From assembly GCA_949126835.1 (NCBI GenBank), contig OX421494.1, positions 25,380,185 through 25,444,184 on the forward strand: a stretch of DNA of 64,000 bases, given 5' to 3'. The notes under the pieces are model-generated. The model had not been told where the DNA came from, did no database searches, and saw only the letters and a program-made list of their open reading frames with translations. Numbering within the stretch: the stretch's first letter is position 1; each line of letters begins with the position of its first letter. The translations under genes and the position numbers were made by a program. The DNA comes from Anisus vortex. Lineage: Eukaryota > Mollusca > Gastropoda > Planorbidae. Shown here piece after piece: positions 43,316-56,237 of the stretch.

Positions 43316-46072
43316 TAAAGAAGAACCAGATATCATTGCAGGTTCCGAAACAGGGCTTAATCCAGATGTATACAACACAGAGATATTCAATAATAATTAT
43401 GAAATTTTTAGGAAAGATAGGGCAGACAGCCACGGAGGAGTCTTACTAGCTATAAAATCTACTCTAATAGCTGAAGAAATTAAAATAGAATCTAATAAAA
43501 ACATAGAGTCAGTCTTTTGTAAAATAAGTAGACCTAATTCAAAACCAATAATTATGTTTAAAGACCACCAAACTCAACATCAGAGTACATGACTGATCTG
43601 TGTAATCAGCTGACAAGTATTTAAACTAAATATAAAATGCTATAATTTGGATAATGGGGGACTTCAACCTCCCTGATATAAATTGAAATAGCTACTCTAT
43701 AGAAAAACACCAAAACATAAAATAAATAAATGAAATGTTTATCAATACCATCCAAAATCTAAACTTAGATCAAATTAATAAAAAACCAACAAGAAACCAT
43801 AATATACTAGATTTATTCTTAACGAACAGACCAGGACTAGTAATAGATTATGAAATAATCCCTGGACTTTCAGATCATGATATTGTCAGAGTAAATAACA
43901 AAATAAAAACCCAAATAAGCAAGAAACCTAAAAGAATAATTTATCTCTGGAATAAACACAACAGAACTACATCAAGCAGCAATACAATTCCAAACCAATT
44001 TTCTTACTAAATACAATATAAATAGTCCAGTTGAAGATATTTGGCAATTCATAAAAACCAACATAAAAGCAATAATGGCTGATTCTGTGCCAACATAACA
44101 AACATCAAATAAAATTAACAAATGTTGGTTTAACACAAAACTAAAGAAACTGTGTAAACAAAAAGAAAATCTATTCAAAAAGTTTAAGGCAACTAATTCA
44201 ATTAGACTACATAAAAAATACCTAAAAATTAAACATTTAACTCAGAAACTAAGCAGACAGCTGCAGAATGAATATGTAAACAATGTAATTTCTAAAGATA
44301 ATAATAAAAACTTATGGTCCTACATTAAATCAAGAAAAATGGACACTACAGGCATAGCTCCACTAAAAGGCCAAAACAATGAAACTTATAATGATAATGA
44401 AACCAAAGCTAATATCCTTAACACACACTTTGCATCATCCTTCTCAAATCCAGGTGACAAAGAAATCCACATAAATTTAAACAAACTAGAAGAGATAGGA
44501 AATATAAATGTAGATGAAAAAGGCATTAAACAACTCCTAACCAACTTAAAAGTAAACAAAGCTTCTGGTCCAGATGAAATACCAGCAAGACTGCTTAAAG
44601 AACTAACTAATGAAATATCTCCAATCTTTAAAATACTTTTTCAGGCCTCTCAAAGTACCCAAAGATTGGAAATTAGCTAATGTAACCCCCCTTTTCAAAA
44701 AAGGAAATAAATCTGACCCCGTAAATTACAGACCTGTTTCCCTAACAAGCATAACATGTAAAATACTTGAACATATAATATATAGTAGTATAGTAAATCA
44801 TCTAGACAAACTTAATGCACTGTGCCCACACCAACATGGCTTTAGGAAAAATATATCATGTGAGACTCAATTAATAGGCCTAATAGACGACTTGTCTAAA
44901 GGATTAGATAATAACAACCAAATTGATGCTATATTACTAGACTATTCCAAAGCATTTAATAAAGTTCATCATTCTAGTCTCCTAAAAAAAATTAAATATT
45001 TTGGCATCCCTGGTCCCGTACATCAGTGGATTCAGGACTTTCTTATAGGCAGAGAACAAACTGTGGCTCTAAGTCATCACCAATAACTGTAAACTCAGGA
45101 GTTCCACAAGGAACTGTTCTAGGGCCCCTACTCTTTCTAATTTATATTAATGATCTGCCAAATTCCATCAACACAGGCACAAAAGTAAGATTATTTGCCG
45201 ATGATTGCATAATTTATAGAACAATAAAGACAGGAAAAGATAGTGAACTTCTACAAAAAGACCTAGATGAACTACAAAAATGGGAATCAAACTGGAGTAT
45301 GTCTTTTCACCCAGAAAAATGCCAACTAATAAGGGTATCAAAGAAAAAGAAACAAATATTAGCAAACTACTTCATTCATGGTAAAGAACTAACTCCAACT
45401 AACAATGCTAAGTATCTAGGAGTGATAATAAATGACAAGTTATCTTGGAACCCTCATATTGATGAAGTAATTAAAAAATCTAACAAAACATTAGGATTCA
45501 TAAAAAGGAACTTTTACAAATGTAATAAGAATATAAAACTAAAATGCTATCTCACATTAGTTAGGCCTATACTAGAATATGCATCATCTGTATGTGACCC
45601 ATCAACTAAAGAAAACATTAAAAAATTGAGAACAAATCCAAAAAAGAGCTGCAAGGTTCATAACTAGCGAATATTCCCAATTAACAAGAGTAACACCATT
45701 AGTCAAATCACTAAACCTAGAAACACTAGAAGACAGAAGGGCAAAGAGTAAAGTAGTAATAATACATAAGGCATTAAACTCTAATTTAGAAATACAACCC
45801 AATAACAACTTGTTGCAAAGCTCAGATAAACATAAAGACAAAAACACTTTCCTTGTCCCTTATGCGAGAACAAATGCACATAAGTGCTCTTTCTTCCCAA
45901 GTGGCATTCAGGCATGGAATGGGCTGCCTGGACAAGCCAGGAAAACCAGTAACTTAACATTATTTAAAACATTAATAAAAATGCAAGACTAGACTCGGAC
46001 CACGGATGAGCGTAGGACGCAATAATCTTCTTTATAGAAGGAGCGTCTGTAATGTATAAGATAAGATAACGT
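43316..46072 (+). mobile_element. Decayed CR1/jockey-like LINE, second copy
   Basis: Colinear with the minus-strand copy at 38411-41127 but extending further 5', with EEPDIIAGSETGL encoded at the start (the early APE endonuclease motif). It ends with GACGCAATAATCTTC, AGAAGGAGCGTCTGT and ATAAGATAAGATA. Also 5'-truncated: no ORF1 or promoter region is seen. Confidence 0.9.
43318..45992 (+). pseudogene. LINE endonuclease-RT, frameshifted
   Basis: The protein is split among frames at 43735-44010, 44339-44680, 44610-45086, 45026-45667 and 45810-45992. RT motifs remain legible: LLDYSKAFNKV, GVPQGTVLGPLL and FADDCIIYR. About 30 bp encoding the SLNQGK region near 44645 are deleted, and a short deletion removes VIING near 45063. 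Stops such as TAA within SVPT(*)QTSNK show loss of function. Confidence 0.9.
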
Positions 46073-46356
46073 AGGGACACTGAAAAATGTGTACAGAGCT
46101 TGAGCTTGTGGTCTGATGTTTGGATCACACCCAAGCCAAGTCAACAGTTCACAGACAGATGAGTGTTTTCTGACACGGGTTACGGCCTGTGCCCGTGGCC
46201 CATAGCTCGTGACCGGTGGCCGTAGCAACATGGCCGAGAGTGGTGGCCAGCTACTGGTGGCAAAGTGGCTGATTACTGGTGGCAAAGTGGTTGATTACTG
46301 GTGGCAAAAGGCCGGTGGCTGACGGTGGTCGACTTGACAGTGGCCAGTGTCGAGAT

Positions 46357-47262
46357 TAGGAATGTTAAACGAAAACCGGAATACCGGATTCCGGTTTTGA
46401 ATCTGAAAACCGGTTTTGATTTTTAAAACCGGATTTCGGTTTGTTGGTTGGAAGGTAATCATCACTTTAAGTAGCACACCCTTTATTTATTTTTTTATTG
46501 GTTCTGGTGGAAATATTTTAAAAAAAAATGTTGGATTAACTTGGATTCACACAAAACAATTCTTGAAATGCCTTGCTAATACTATTTAGTCATAGATATT
46601 GTGTTTCTTTTTTTTTCTCCAAATACCAACTATGGCTTGCGATAAAAACAACATCAAACCAAATGTCGGCTCATCGTTTAGATGTGCGCTACTGTTTGAT
46701 GTGCCTCAAGTGCGGCAGGGATTGCCCCTCCCGGGTTGGCCTACACAGCCATTCTCGGCGGTGCAGTTGGATACCTCACCCATGAAGCTACACCATCGTC
46801 ACTCGAGACGGACGGATGCCGACGACGACTATTTGATGTACGCAATGGAGAGAGCAAACTAGTTTTGTCCTGTGACCCTGAACAATTCGGCTAGACACCG
46901 CGTATGTGCTTTATTATTAACGGCAGCATACACATTCTTTTGACTTTTCATTTGCGCTACGTGATCCTATTCAATTCATTATTTTACAAGTCCAAGTCCA
47001 CGGTGCACAAATTATCACTATTGAAAGCTATTATCGGGTTTAATCAATTAGACCATATTTTTTTATTTCTAAAGAATGTTATGGTAAAGTGTACAAAATC
47101 ATAATGTATTCACACAAATCAACCTCTTGAATGCCTTTTCCGTCCTGTGACTTGTGACATTGCGGCGGGGGGAGGGGGGAGGGGGGAATCGAAATCCGGT
47201 TTTAAACCGGTTTTAAAGAACGCAAAACCGGTTTTGAAAACAAACCGGTTTTAGCATCCCTA
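46357..47262. mobile_element. Ac-like hAT element, 906 bp, perfect TSD
   Basis: GTCGAGAT lies exactly on both sides (46349-46356 and 47263-47270). Ends TAGGAATGTTAAACGAAAAC and, inverted, TAGGGATGCTAAAACCGG, with AACCGGTTTT clusters. It carries a LINE-derived zinc-finger fragment and no transposase. Same family as 36933-37441, which lacks the fragment. Confidence 0.92.
46650..46862 (+). pseudogene. LINE C-terminal zinc-finger fragment inside hAT element
   Basis: One frame reads YCLMCLKCGRDCPSRVGLHS followed by HSRRC, the cysteine/histidine cluster that ends the RT protein of RTE-like (CFDP2-like) LINEs. The following DNA resembles the 3' part of such elements. It is much GC-richer than the flanking transposon sequence, so it is probably an insertion or capture within the hAT element. 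Confidence 0.65.
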
Positions 47263-47969
47263 GTCGAGATGACAGTCTAGTACGTAGTAGTGACGTGGTT
47301 GACGACCGGCGGTGCAGACTGATGGCTGACGACAGTTTGGTGTGACAGCTACGTCAGTAGTGTGTCGGTGGTGCGTTAGTGGAGAGGCGGTGTGATGCCG
47401 TAGAGGACCAAGCCAGTGGAGACGTGTGGCGTAGGCTATGATATTGTAACGGTTGTGTTTTGATACCGGGTACCATTCTTTTATATATTACATTTCATAT
47501 GCTTGAAATAATCATTTAGTATAGATAGAATGTTTTCCTTTGTGTTTACTATATAGCAGTTTGATATTAGTTAGTGTATTATTATCTCTATCCTTAAAAC
47601 ACTATTAATAAAATTTGAATAGTTTATAGTTCTCTTAATCAAACATCACGTGTTCGTTGTTTCATTTACGTATGTGTAAATGTTTTTATTGTATTGTATT
47701 TTATGCAAAAATTAAGATCTGGGACCTACCTAATTAAGCGAGCCATGACTATAATAATAAAGTAGTCATTTACGTAATTAATTTGATGAGGAGGTTCCTG
47801 TCATCCAGTATACACGTTTATATATTAGTATACATGCTAATTGTGTGGAAATTATCTAACTGATATAATATTTATGAGTGAAGAAAATGAAAGAAAGATG
47901 AAAGGTATGGGAAACACTGCCCTTTAGTATTAGGCTATGTTGACGTCCGCAACTACCGGTAACTGTACT
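47263..47969. other. Unassigned sequence
   Basis: GT/GTGG-rich irregular sequence at 47270-47440, then AT-rich DNA. No gene is supported. Confidence 0.3.
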
Positions 47970-47981
47970 ACAGGAGTTTAC

Positions 47982-48359
47982 TTCCATCCATCCATCCCTA
48001 TGGAGCTACACCCTACAGCCCATGTAGGGCTTTGGCCTGCCCCACCACCTCCACCCATTCGGGCATTTCCCGGGCTTTTCTTGGCCTAGCCCGCACACCA
48101 AGATTTTGTAGCTTCGAGCTATCTTTGTCTTGGTCTGCCCCTAAGCCTCTTTCCTCTTGGTCTCTGGTGATGTACTGTTCTGGCTGCTCTGCCTTCTGCC
48201 ATTCTTTCCAAGTGGCCTGCCCACCTCAGTCTGCCCTTCTTTATTTCAGCTACCACCGTTGGATCATCGTACAGAGTATATAGTTCTTCCTGTTTTTTTT
48301 TATCTCCAGCCATCTGTGTCTTGCACAGCTCCATCTATCTTCCGCAGCACTTTACTTCG
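47982..48359 (-). mobile_element. RTE-like LINE 3' end with 12-bp TSD
   Basis: ACAGGAGTTTAC flanks it on both sides (47970-47981 and 48360-48371), a perfect 12-bp target duplication. On the minus strand the coding remnant reads VLRKIDGAVQDTDGWR, then after a frameshift in a T run LYTLYDDPTVVAEIKKGRLR and WAGHLERM...RGRPRQR, and then ILGVRARPRKAREMPEWVEV to VGQAKALHGL and a stop. It ends with a (GGAT)n tail. The RT core is lost by 5' truncation. Confidence 0.9.
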
Positions 48360-48371
48360 ACAGGAGTTTAC

Positions 48372-49561
48372 ATAGCTTACAAAAAGCACTTAACTAATTT
48401 TTAGTGACAGCCTTTGAATAAAACTTCCCACCCTGAATATCTTGTATATTTACAATATAAAAATGCCGAATCGCCCCCACAATCTACCACAGACACTTTT
48501 CTATATATATATAACCACGCCGCTTTGAAAAAAAAATGTTCCCAGGATGCCACTGTATGGTGCGCGTGGTTAGTGCGTGAACTATAATATCAATAATTGA
48601 TATGGAAGCTTTCATTAAAGAATAAGTTTGTATTTACAATAAATATTGGACTAAAAACATTTTAAAATGTTGTTTGTGTGAGCATTGGTGCCAAGTTTCG
48701 GCTCGATAGGATGACGATATGTGGGTCAATTAGCCCTCCGAAGTTTTATTCACCCGCCAGAAACATAAATAGTAGCATACATACTCACAATGTTTTGCGA
48801 ATTTAATAAAAAAAAGATTCTAAAAGAGTATGATCTGGTTCATTTGCGAAGCTAGAATTGCAAAGAAAAGGGGGGGGGGGGGTGAGCAAGGATTGCTAGT
48901 AATAGCAGTAAATTGAGGGGGGGGGGGGGAGCAAAAAACAATATCTGCACTGATTAACGAGTTAAAACCTCATCTATTGAACGAAACTTTCATCCCTCAA
49001 AACGTATGGTTATTCTCAAGAATTACGTTTAAATTAAAACAAAAACCACCTTTGACACAGTTGACGGCTAGTCAAATTCAAGGACGCTGCATATTCAGAA
49101 CACTTCTATGGTATACCAAAGTTACTACATTTCAGAACAGCTCAAAATGGTCTTAGTTTAATAGGTCAATAAAAAAAAAAAAAAATTTATTTGAAACATA
49201 ATTTTCAATGAATACCAGCCCCCTCCCCCCAAGCACTGATCGTATCTATATATTTAAAGTAGAATGGGTCCATTCCTAGCCTACTGTTTGGTTAATTTAA
49301 GGACACTCGGCCTTATTTTCCCTGCTAAGAATTTTTGTTACGTTTCTGCAATAACAAACAATACCTAGTCTATATTTTTATGATTTGTTTAAACTGTGAA
49401 GAATCTCGGGATTTTTAGTTGTTGTTTTTTAAATTGTTTTTAATATTCAAAAAATTAAATCATATTTTACATTTCACTATATATCTATTTATTGCATTCG
49501 TATTGTAAGGCTTGACTATATGTAGGTTATAAATATATAGGCCCTATATACATATTTATAT
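48372..49561. other. Unassigned sequence with two G runs
   Basis: G runs of about 12 lie near 48870 and 48918. No gene or repeat family is seen. Confidence 0.4.
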
Positions 49562-51136
49562 TAGAGACCAACCGAAACTAAATTTTTGGTTTCGACCGAA
49601 AACGAAACCATACCGAATGTAATAAATTGACGTTCGGCCGAAACCGAAGTCGATAATTAAAATTTCACTACACATTCGGCCGAAACCGAAACCGTAACCT
49701 AAAAAGAGGTAAATAGAAAATGTCATACAAAAGATTATAAAAGACTGTAGGCCTACATTTGTGTGTAACAGTCCTATTATCTAGTGTATGGGTGCTCTAT
49801 GTAAGTAAAGACTGCACATTTTTGTGTAACAGTCCTATTATCTAGTTTATGGGTGCTCTATGTAAGTAAACCATATAACCAGCAGGGATCTTAATATCGT
49901 TTTTTCTCAAAACCAATTTTCGGTTCTATAAATCCAATTTCAAACCGGGTTTTGGTTCCCCCTTCCCTCCCTCCTGCTCCTGGGAAAAGTAAGTTATAGG
50001 TAGAAAAATATAAATTTGCGTAGATTATACTAAAAACATAATTTTCTAAACCAAATTAATAGAAGGACCATTGATACTTAGAACCTGGTGATTTTGGATT
50101 GTGAGAAATAAAAAACTGCATTGTCATGAATTTTAAATTCAGATTTATATAGATTCTTATTATAATATAAATATGATACAAGTTGCACACATTAAAAGAA
50201 TATTTGCAAAAGAATACTTATATCAATAAATCCAATACAAAGGATGACCATTAAAAAAAACACCTTCCATGAGCTGCAAAGTTGTTGTTTTTTTAAGTTG
50301 CCCTATTGCAAGTTGCTTTTCAGTGTAAATTAAATTAAAAGCCCGTTAAAGTTTGAAAAATACTCTTTTTAGGTCAGTTTTACCACTAGACAAATATTGT
50401 CAGCTATTGCAATAAAACTGAACTGATTGAAGGGTTTGACGGGGAAGATTCAAATGAAACACTAAATATGACCTCTGTTTTGTCTCTCTATTTCTTCCCT
50501 TGAAGTCCAACCCTACGAAAATCGGTCTATTTGTCTGTCAGGAGCGTTCAGCATCAGTGGGAAATTCCAGTTTTTTTTTCAATTTTCGAATACGTAAATC
50601 AAATAGCCGACGACTAGCGTTAACATCTGCGTATGCTGTTGTATCGCAAATTCACAAGCAATATTCGGGATTTGAAAAAGAACAAAAAATAATAGGCACA
50701 TAAGTCGCCACTAACAAAAGAGTGTTTGCAAGAAATATAATGTTAAAGAATTGTTTTGTGCGAATCAAACATATAGCAGTTTAAAAATATTTGTTCGAGA
50801 TAAAAAGATAAATAAATCGTGGGACACAGTTATGAATGATTTCCTCTCGAATTCCGGTTTTCGTTTTACATCCCTACTTCACACAGATTGATTCACAACA
50901 GCTTAACTAAATGAAAGTATCATTAAGAGTAATAGATGCAGCAATAACGTAGCAGTCTGAATTTTGAAAGTTAAAATAGATATTCGGCTGACGACCGAAA
51001 GTCAATATGTTTCGGCCGAAACCGTAAGCAAACCGAAAACTAACCTTTTGACTTCGGCCGAAACCGAAACCACACAGAAAAAGGGTTTTACATATTTTCG
51101 GCGCAGAAACCGAAACCGAAGTTCGGTCGGTCTCTA
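49562..51136. mobile_element. hAT-like element enclosing an Ac-like element
   Basis: TAGAGACCAACCGAAACTAA and the inverse TAGAGACCGACCGAACTTCG form the ends, with many CGGCCGAAACCGAA repeats inside both. Flanks ATTTATAT and ATATATAT agree in 7 of 8 positions but are low-complexity. It encloses 49883-50876. Confidence 0.6.
49883..50876. mobile_element. Ac-like hAT element, reversed, decayed
   Basis: Left CAGGGATCTTAATATCG and inverted right TAGGGATGTAAAACGAAAAC match the termini of the 36933 and 46357 elements in opposite orientation. Flanking octamers no longer match, so it is the oldest of the three. Confidence 0.65.
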
Positions 51137-51161
51137 ATATATATATATATATTTATAATAT

Positions 51162-51591
51162 ACAGTTGCCAGACACATGTGTGTCAAAAGGAGGACATCC
51201 AGAGACAAAAAGAAGGACATTGTGTTTCAATTGAATCAGCATTATGTTATTACAAGAGCTGCCAACAAGTGCGTATTGGTAAAGTGAACTAGAAACTGTT
51301 TTCTTTTTTAAATAAAATAAATTCACAGTAGGCTGAAAAGCAGCTTGCTTTTGGGCAACTTTGAAAAAAAAACTCTACAGCTCATACGGATCATTCTTTT
51401 CTTGTACACTTCTTGATCACTTGTTTGTGAACTATATTCTTTTAATACTATGTTTAATAATGCACGCCTACAAAACATAAAATATTACAAAAGCCGGACA
51501 TTTGAAAGGTTTTTACTTTTGCCTGCCTGATGGAAGACAATAGTCTAAAAAGGAGGACATGTCCTCCTGTTGCCGGACGTCTGGCAACCCT
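51162..51591. mobile_element. GTCCTCC-type TIR element
   Basis: ACAGTTGCCAGACACATGTG (left) and the inverse AGGGTTGCCAGACGTCCGG (right), with AGGAGGACATCC and AGGAGGACATGTCCTCC just inside. No target duplication is found; the left flank is TA-rich. Confidence 0.6.
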
Positions 51592-53525
51592 CTCTCTATA
51601 TATATATAGGGTTTATACTCTATTATTATAATATAGCTCTAACAAACATTACTAGCTGTAGTCTGGGTAATTAGGACGCTATTCGTTTCTATTTTGGAAT
51701 GGTCCGTCTGTAGCATAAACAATAGATAAGAACACAATGTGACATTAAACAATTTATAATCATTTGTCTAAAAGTCGGCCACCACCCCCATCCCTCCTCC
51801 CCCATTTGATAAACAATGTTGCGGGTATCAATCAATCCATGCCTCCATTCACCGTCCGTTGATGAATGGAGATTGAAATAATATTGTGTGTAATAACGCC
51901 ATGTGCGTCTAAATACCGACACTACACCGAAAGTGACAGTATGACACATTATTACCTACATCTAAGTACCGAGAGTGCATCTAAAACTGTTTGTTTTAGC
52001 TGAACACTATATTATAGCAGTACTGCAATTCCTGCCCAATTTTTTTTATGCATTTGTCCTTGCCAAATAGAATATTAAGAATGTTCACTCTATACTTTTT
52101 TTTACTTTTTACAAAGATTACTGTGTTGTATTTCTAAGTTGGAATGTAGGCCTATGCCTATTGCTTGTTTTATTATTATTTTGCTCTTTCTCTGTCACAA
52201 TAATGCAACCATTTCACGCTATACAAAATGCATCAACATTTTTAACGCAACACGGAACTATATATTATAATATATAACGCACAAAGCAGCGAAAATGTGT
52301 TTGTGTTTATTTTTAGTTATTTGCCAACTGGGTTCAGTTACGTCATCATTGCTTAGTTTCGTGCCACGTAATGTCCGCAGAAGCCAATCTCTGTGCGCCA
52401 GGATGGAGTCGTAATACAAAATGTAAGCTATATTTAGAATCACGTGACCGCTTATGACTAAAGAAAAAATCCATAAACTTGTAAAGGAAAACACGTTGGC
52501 GAAAATAGATTGGTCAAAGCGAGCTGGAGTTGTGTCGAGTTGTATCAAGAAAAAGTAAGAAACGTTTAAAAAAAAACACTAAATAAAAAAAACAACAAAA
52601 GACAGCTTTGAGATTAGGCCTACCTTGTTTTAGGTAATGATATTCGAAGCTTTTTATTTTAATTATCATGTCTTGGATATAGATTTATAGCCAGATAAAA
52701 ATCCATATTTCTAAGATTGTGTGTGTTGTTTTTTTTTTTTGTGAGAAGCTGTAGATCAGTAGCTACGGGAAAACCCCTAAAACAGACAAGACAATGACCA
52801 GAGAAAACTCACACTATACTGACGACAGAAACAATGCAGCTGTTGACACAATGTGTACTGAAGGTGATGTACTTAGGTGGAGTGGGAGGGAGGGAAGCAT
52901 TTTTAGTAGGCAAAAGCAACTTATTTAGCAATAGTTGCTTTTTTTTTAAATTTAAATGTACGCAGAGTATTTTACTGATATACGATATACGTGAAAGATA
53001 ACGGTAGGTCTTATGGTTTTTATATAGATAATACGTAACGACTAGAGTAGCCTTTAAGTTAAAATGTAATAATAATATTTTGGCTCAAGTGGGTAACTTG
53101 TGTTTTTATTAGTGGCAAAGTGTTATGACTCATAATGTAACATTAATAGAGTAACTTTTTCCGTATTCTTTTTCAAAACCCTTGCTTAAAGCAAAGTGTA
53201 GGCCTACACTTCAGAATCGGTGCATCAGGCCTTTTATGGCTTAAAATATTAATCTGAACATTTTTCAACTGGACTTTTTTAAGAAAAAAATTATGACAAA
53301 GAATGGCGATGTAAAAATGTGTTACTTTTGTAATGTGCTTCATTATACAATAAAAGCCTAACTAGCCCTTTAAAAGACTGAACTAAAATAATATAACTGG
53401 GGGAATTTCCGATTATTAGTTGGGAAAAGGCATGGGGGGTTCGTTTTGACCACTACAGCAACGGATTTGTTGGGCACTATAATTATGTCGGCATGAGAGC
53501 TGGGATCGATTTTACTAGTTATCCT

Positions 53526-53574
<49 letters not shown>

Positions 53575-54413
53575 TCTATAGTCTATATGTGTGTGTCGAC
53601 CAGCCTGAATACAAAGCTGTCAGTGAATAGGCCTACATGTAATAATATCACAACAAAGAAAAGAGGTAGCGAATGATGAACTAGCTCCAGTTGAACCTTT
53701 TTAGAGCACCCTTTAATTAGTTACGAGATTCAATTATGTGCATATAATATATTTACCAAGAATTTAGAACCATCGAAAAATAAAACAAAACACGATCGCG
53801 AAGTGGGGAATGCTACGATCTTTTATCTATCCAATCATCGACGTTGTGGGCGAAGCCAGGGAACCAATCAAATAAACGCACGTGGCTTTTTGTTTTCGTT
53901 AACAGTGCATAGATCTAGTAATGTTTGTTTCCTTTTTTTTTTCTTCATCTGGGATGTTTTTGTTTATAACACTAAAGGAACAATGTATTTCAATAAATAA
54001 ATTAGTACAGTAAATCGATATCAAAATAGCGCTTGTTGACAAGTAAAATAAGGTTGAACACAAGGAATACAAGCACACATGAATGCAAGCACGCGCGCTT
54101 ACTATGGACGTACACACAGGGGTGAAGCAAGTGTGACTCCGCCTCTTCCCCTACCCTCGGAACATATATTTTTATGTCTAGCATTTATTTTAATGTAGGT
54201 CTATATTTTGTTTGGCAACACCTCCCCTTTTTACAGACATTTAGGGAAGTAATTTAAAATAAGTATTGTAAACGGGATAAAAATAGGCAAGTCTTTTTAT
54301 TTAACAAAAAGCTAAATTGCCCGGTGTTGCTCGTGGTTTTAAAATCTTTTTTTTAAAGTAATATTAATTGATATATAATTATTTTTTTTTTTTTTTAAAG
54401 ATATAGGGCGTTT
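51592..54413. other. Unassigned AT-rich sequence
   Basis: No gene, RNA or element ends are recognised in this 2.8-kb stretch apart from a (TA)n run. Short frames at 52258-52548 (minus) and 53803-54000 (plus) lack motifs. Confidence 0.4.
53530..53572. repeat. (TA)n microsatellite
   Basis: About 21 uninterrupted TA units, followed by TAGGTCTATAG. Confidence 0.98.
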
Positions 54414-54955
54414 GCAATCACGTGACAAAAAGCACGTGATTTTTGTTTATTTTTATGTAGTGGTGTACACAATGGCCGCTGTATCAATAAAGTGTCCTAT
54501 AGGCCCGAGCTTGTTTTTACTTATGTTTTGTGAAAGTGTAAATAGGTCTAACCGGCCCTAGCCTAATCACATTAATCAATTAATCTGCACTATTTAACTT
54601 TTAATATAGGGGAATACATATAATTAATGTTGTACCAAACGATTATTAGGCCTAATTATAATATCAATAAAATCAATTCAATTGCAACACTTACCGGTCG
54701 GATATGAAGATGATAAAATGGGCGTAAAATGTTGAAAATCGTTGAAAAAATACCATGTCAGGCTTTCTCTTGGACTAGGAAGATGATCTACGACTATTTA
54801 CCTCCTAATTTGTGAGTAGGATAGCTAATATTCAGATGTGAATTTAGCATGATGAAGAACAACTTCACCAAGTTACATTTGTACCTCAAGTGGGTTCTAT
54901 ATTTACACAAATACGTCACTAAAAAACTTAAGCTCCGCCCGTAGAGAACGCTCTA
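54414..54955. mobile_element. Nonautonomous TA-insertion element, copy 2
   Basis: Reverse orientation of 7869-8429. It starts TAGGGCGTTTGCAATCACGT, ends inverted as TAGAGCGTTCTCTACGGGCG, and is flanked on both sides by TA (54412-54413 and 54956-54957), as for Tc1/mariner. Noncoding. Confidence 0.7.
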
Positions 54956-54957
54956 TA

Positions 54958-55021
54958 GACTAACTGGAGAATCGAACCCGGGTCGACCGCAGGGCAGTCC
55001 GATACATTATCCACTCAAATT
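54958..55021 (-). repeat. tRNA-like fragment, minus strand
   Basis: On the minus strand GACCCGGGTTCGATTCTCCA then GTTA gives a good B box and the same 3' end as the unit at 34405-34579. The A box is weak and the upstream leader is not present. Confidence 0.55.
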
Positions 55022-55097
55022 GCAAAGGTAAACTATCAGGCAATAAAGTCACGTGTCTTTAAATAAACCAATTATATTAGTTAAACACACACACATA

Positions 55098-55100
<3 letters not shown>

Positions 55101-55132
<32 letters not shown>
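55101..55132. repeat. (TA)n microsatellite
   Basis: About 15 TA units followed by TTATTATGG. Confidence 0.95.
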
Positions 55133-55136
<4 letters not shown>

Positions 55137-55406
55137 ATGGCTGGCCAAATCACAGGCTCGCAAATCTAATATTCTTACCAGACTCTGGGCCAATGATGAT
55201 GATGATGATATATTAGAAACAAAACCAATTAACAAGATTTAATGCTAAAAAGAAGAAAGAAAACTTATTATTCAATTGCCTTTTATAATTAGAAATGAAT
55301 GACCTTTATTATTTTACTTCAAACCAAAATTTAACTTCTGTAATTACATTCTACATATTATATTATAGATTCTAGACTCTATATATTATAGGTTTATCTT
55401 CACTAA

Positions 55407-55479
55407 CCCTTACAGTCCCGGGCGCGTATATAGCGGAACTGAAGGCAGCATAGATAGAAGTAGGTCGGTACGGGAAGGG
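55407..55479. mobile_element. 73-bp TTAA-flanked micro-element, copy 3
   Basis: TTAA follows at 55480-55483; the left flank is CTAA, one mutation from TTAA. By eye the 73 bp equal copy 2 in reverse orientation. Confidence 0.7.
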
Positions 55480-55483
55480 TTAA

Positions 55484-56237
55484 CATGAAAAAAACAACTT
55501 GTTTTCCATCATCCACTCTCCATTTATTTCTATTTATAGCTTGTTCAATCCTCGTTCTTGCACCCCATTCCCCCCCCCCTCTTCTTAGAGTTAACCACGA
55601 CAGAAAAGTGTCTGAAATATGAAAGTATAATTTAAATATGGAATTATAATTATCTTGATTTAAAAGGTGGCTGCTAGTGTGTTAGTAAAGTAACATAGGA
55701 ATAAAAAAAAAGTGTGTGCAGATTCACTGCGGATGTGTGTAAAGGAGGGGTGATAATTTATGCCAAAAATATATTTAGCAATAAAACCTACGCAAAGATA
55801 CACCAGCACACTTGCTGGCTGTCATAAGATTGTGACACAGTGAAATATATGAGTTTTAAATATATTTTTTTTCTCATTCTAAACACACACACATACACAA
55901 TGTCACCTAGGTTCGTTAAAAAGTAGATCTTAGTTAGAGCAAATAAATATTTAAAAAAAGGCCAAACTAAAAAAAACGTTGATTTTTTTTTAATTTACCT
56001 TTGAATTATAAAGCTTTGGTTCTGAATTTAGAATGCTAGTTGTTAAAAAGAAATATACCCAAGCCCATTGTGTAGGAAATGTGGCGTTTGCCGACACGAC
56101 TAGTCTAAGGACACCACACACCCGAGTTCTAGGGGTATGGACTATGGACGAAACTAAGTGACGCTATTTATACAATAAGAAAAATCTAGGTCAATGACCC
56201 AGCTAGAAATCTGACATTAAAAAGGATTAAATTGTTA
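55484..56237. other. Unassigned AT-rich sequence
   Basis: No gene or repeat family is recognised. Confidence 0.35.

Larger units (their letters stand above)
42789..47919. mobile_element. Possible hAT-like host element of the 43-47 kb insertions
   Basis: CAACGTTTCCCGAAATGACG (left) and the inverse CAGTGTTTCCCATACC (right) resemble the CAGTGTTTCCC termini of some hATs, and GATACCGGGTACC motifs occur inside both ends (42840, 47462). Flanking octamers do not match, so the pairing is tentative. It would enclose a LINE and an Ac-like hAT. Confidence 0.3.
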
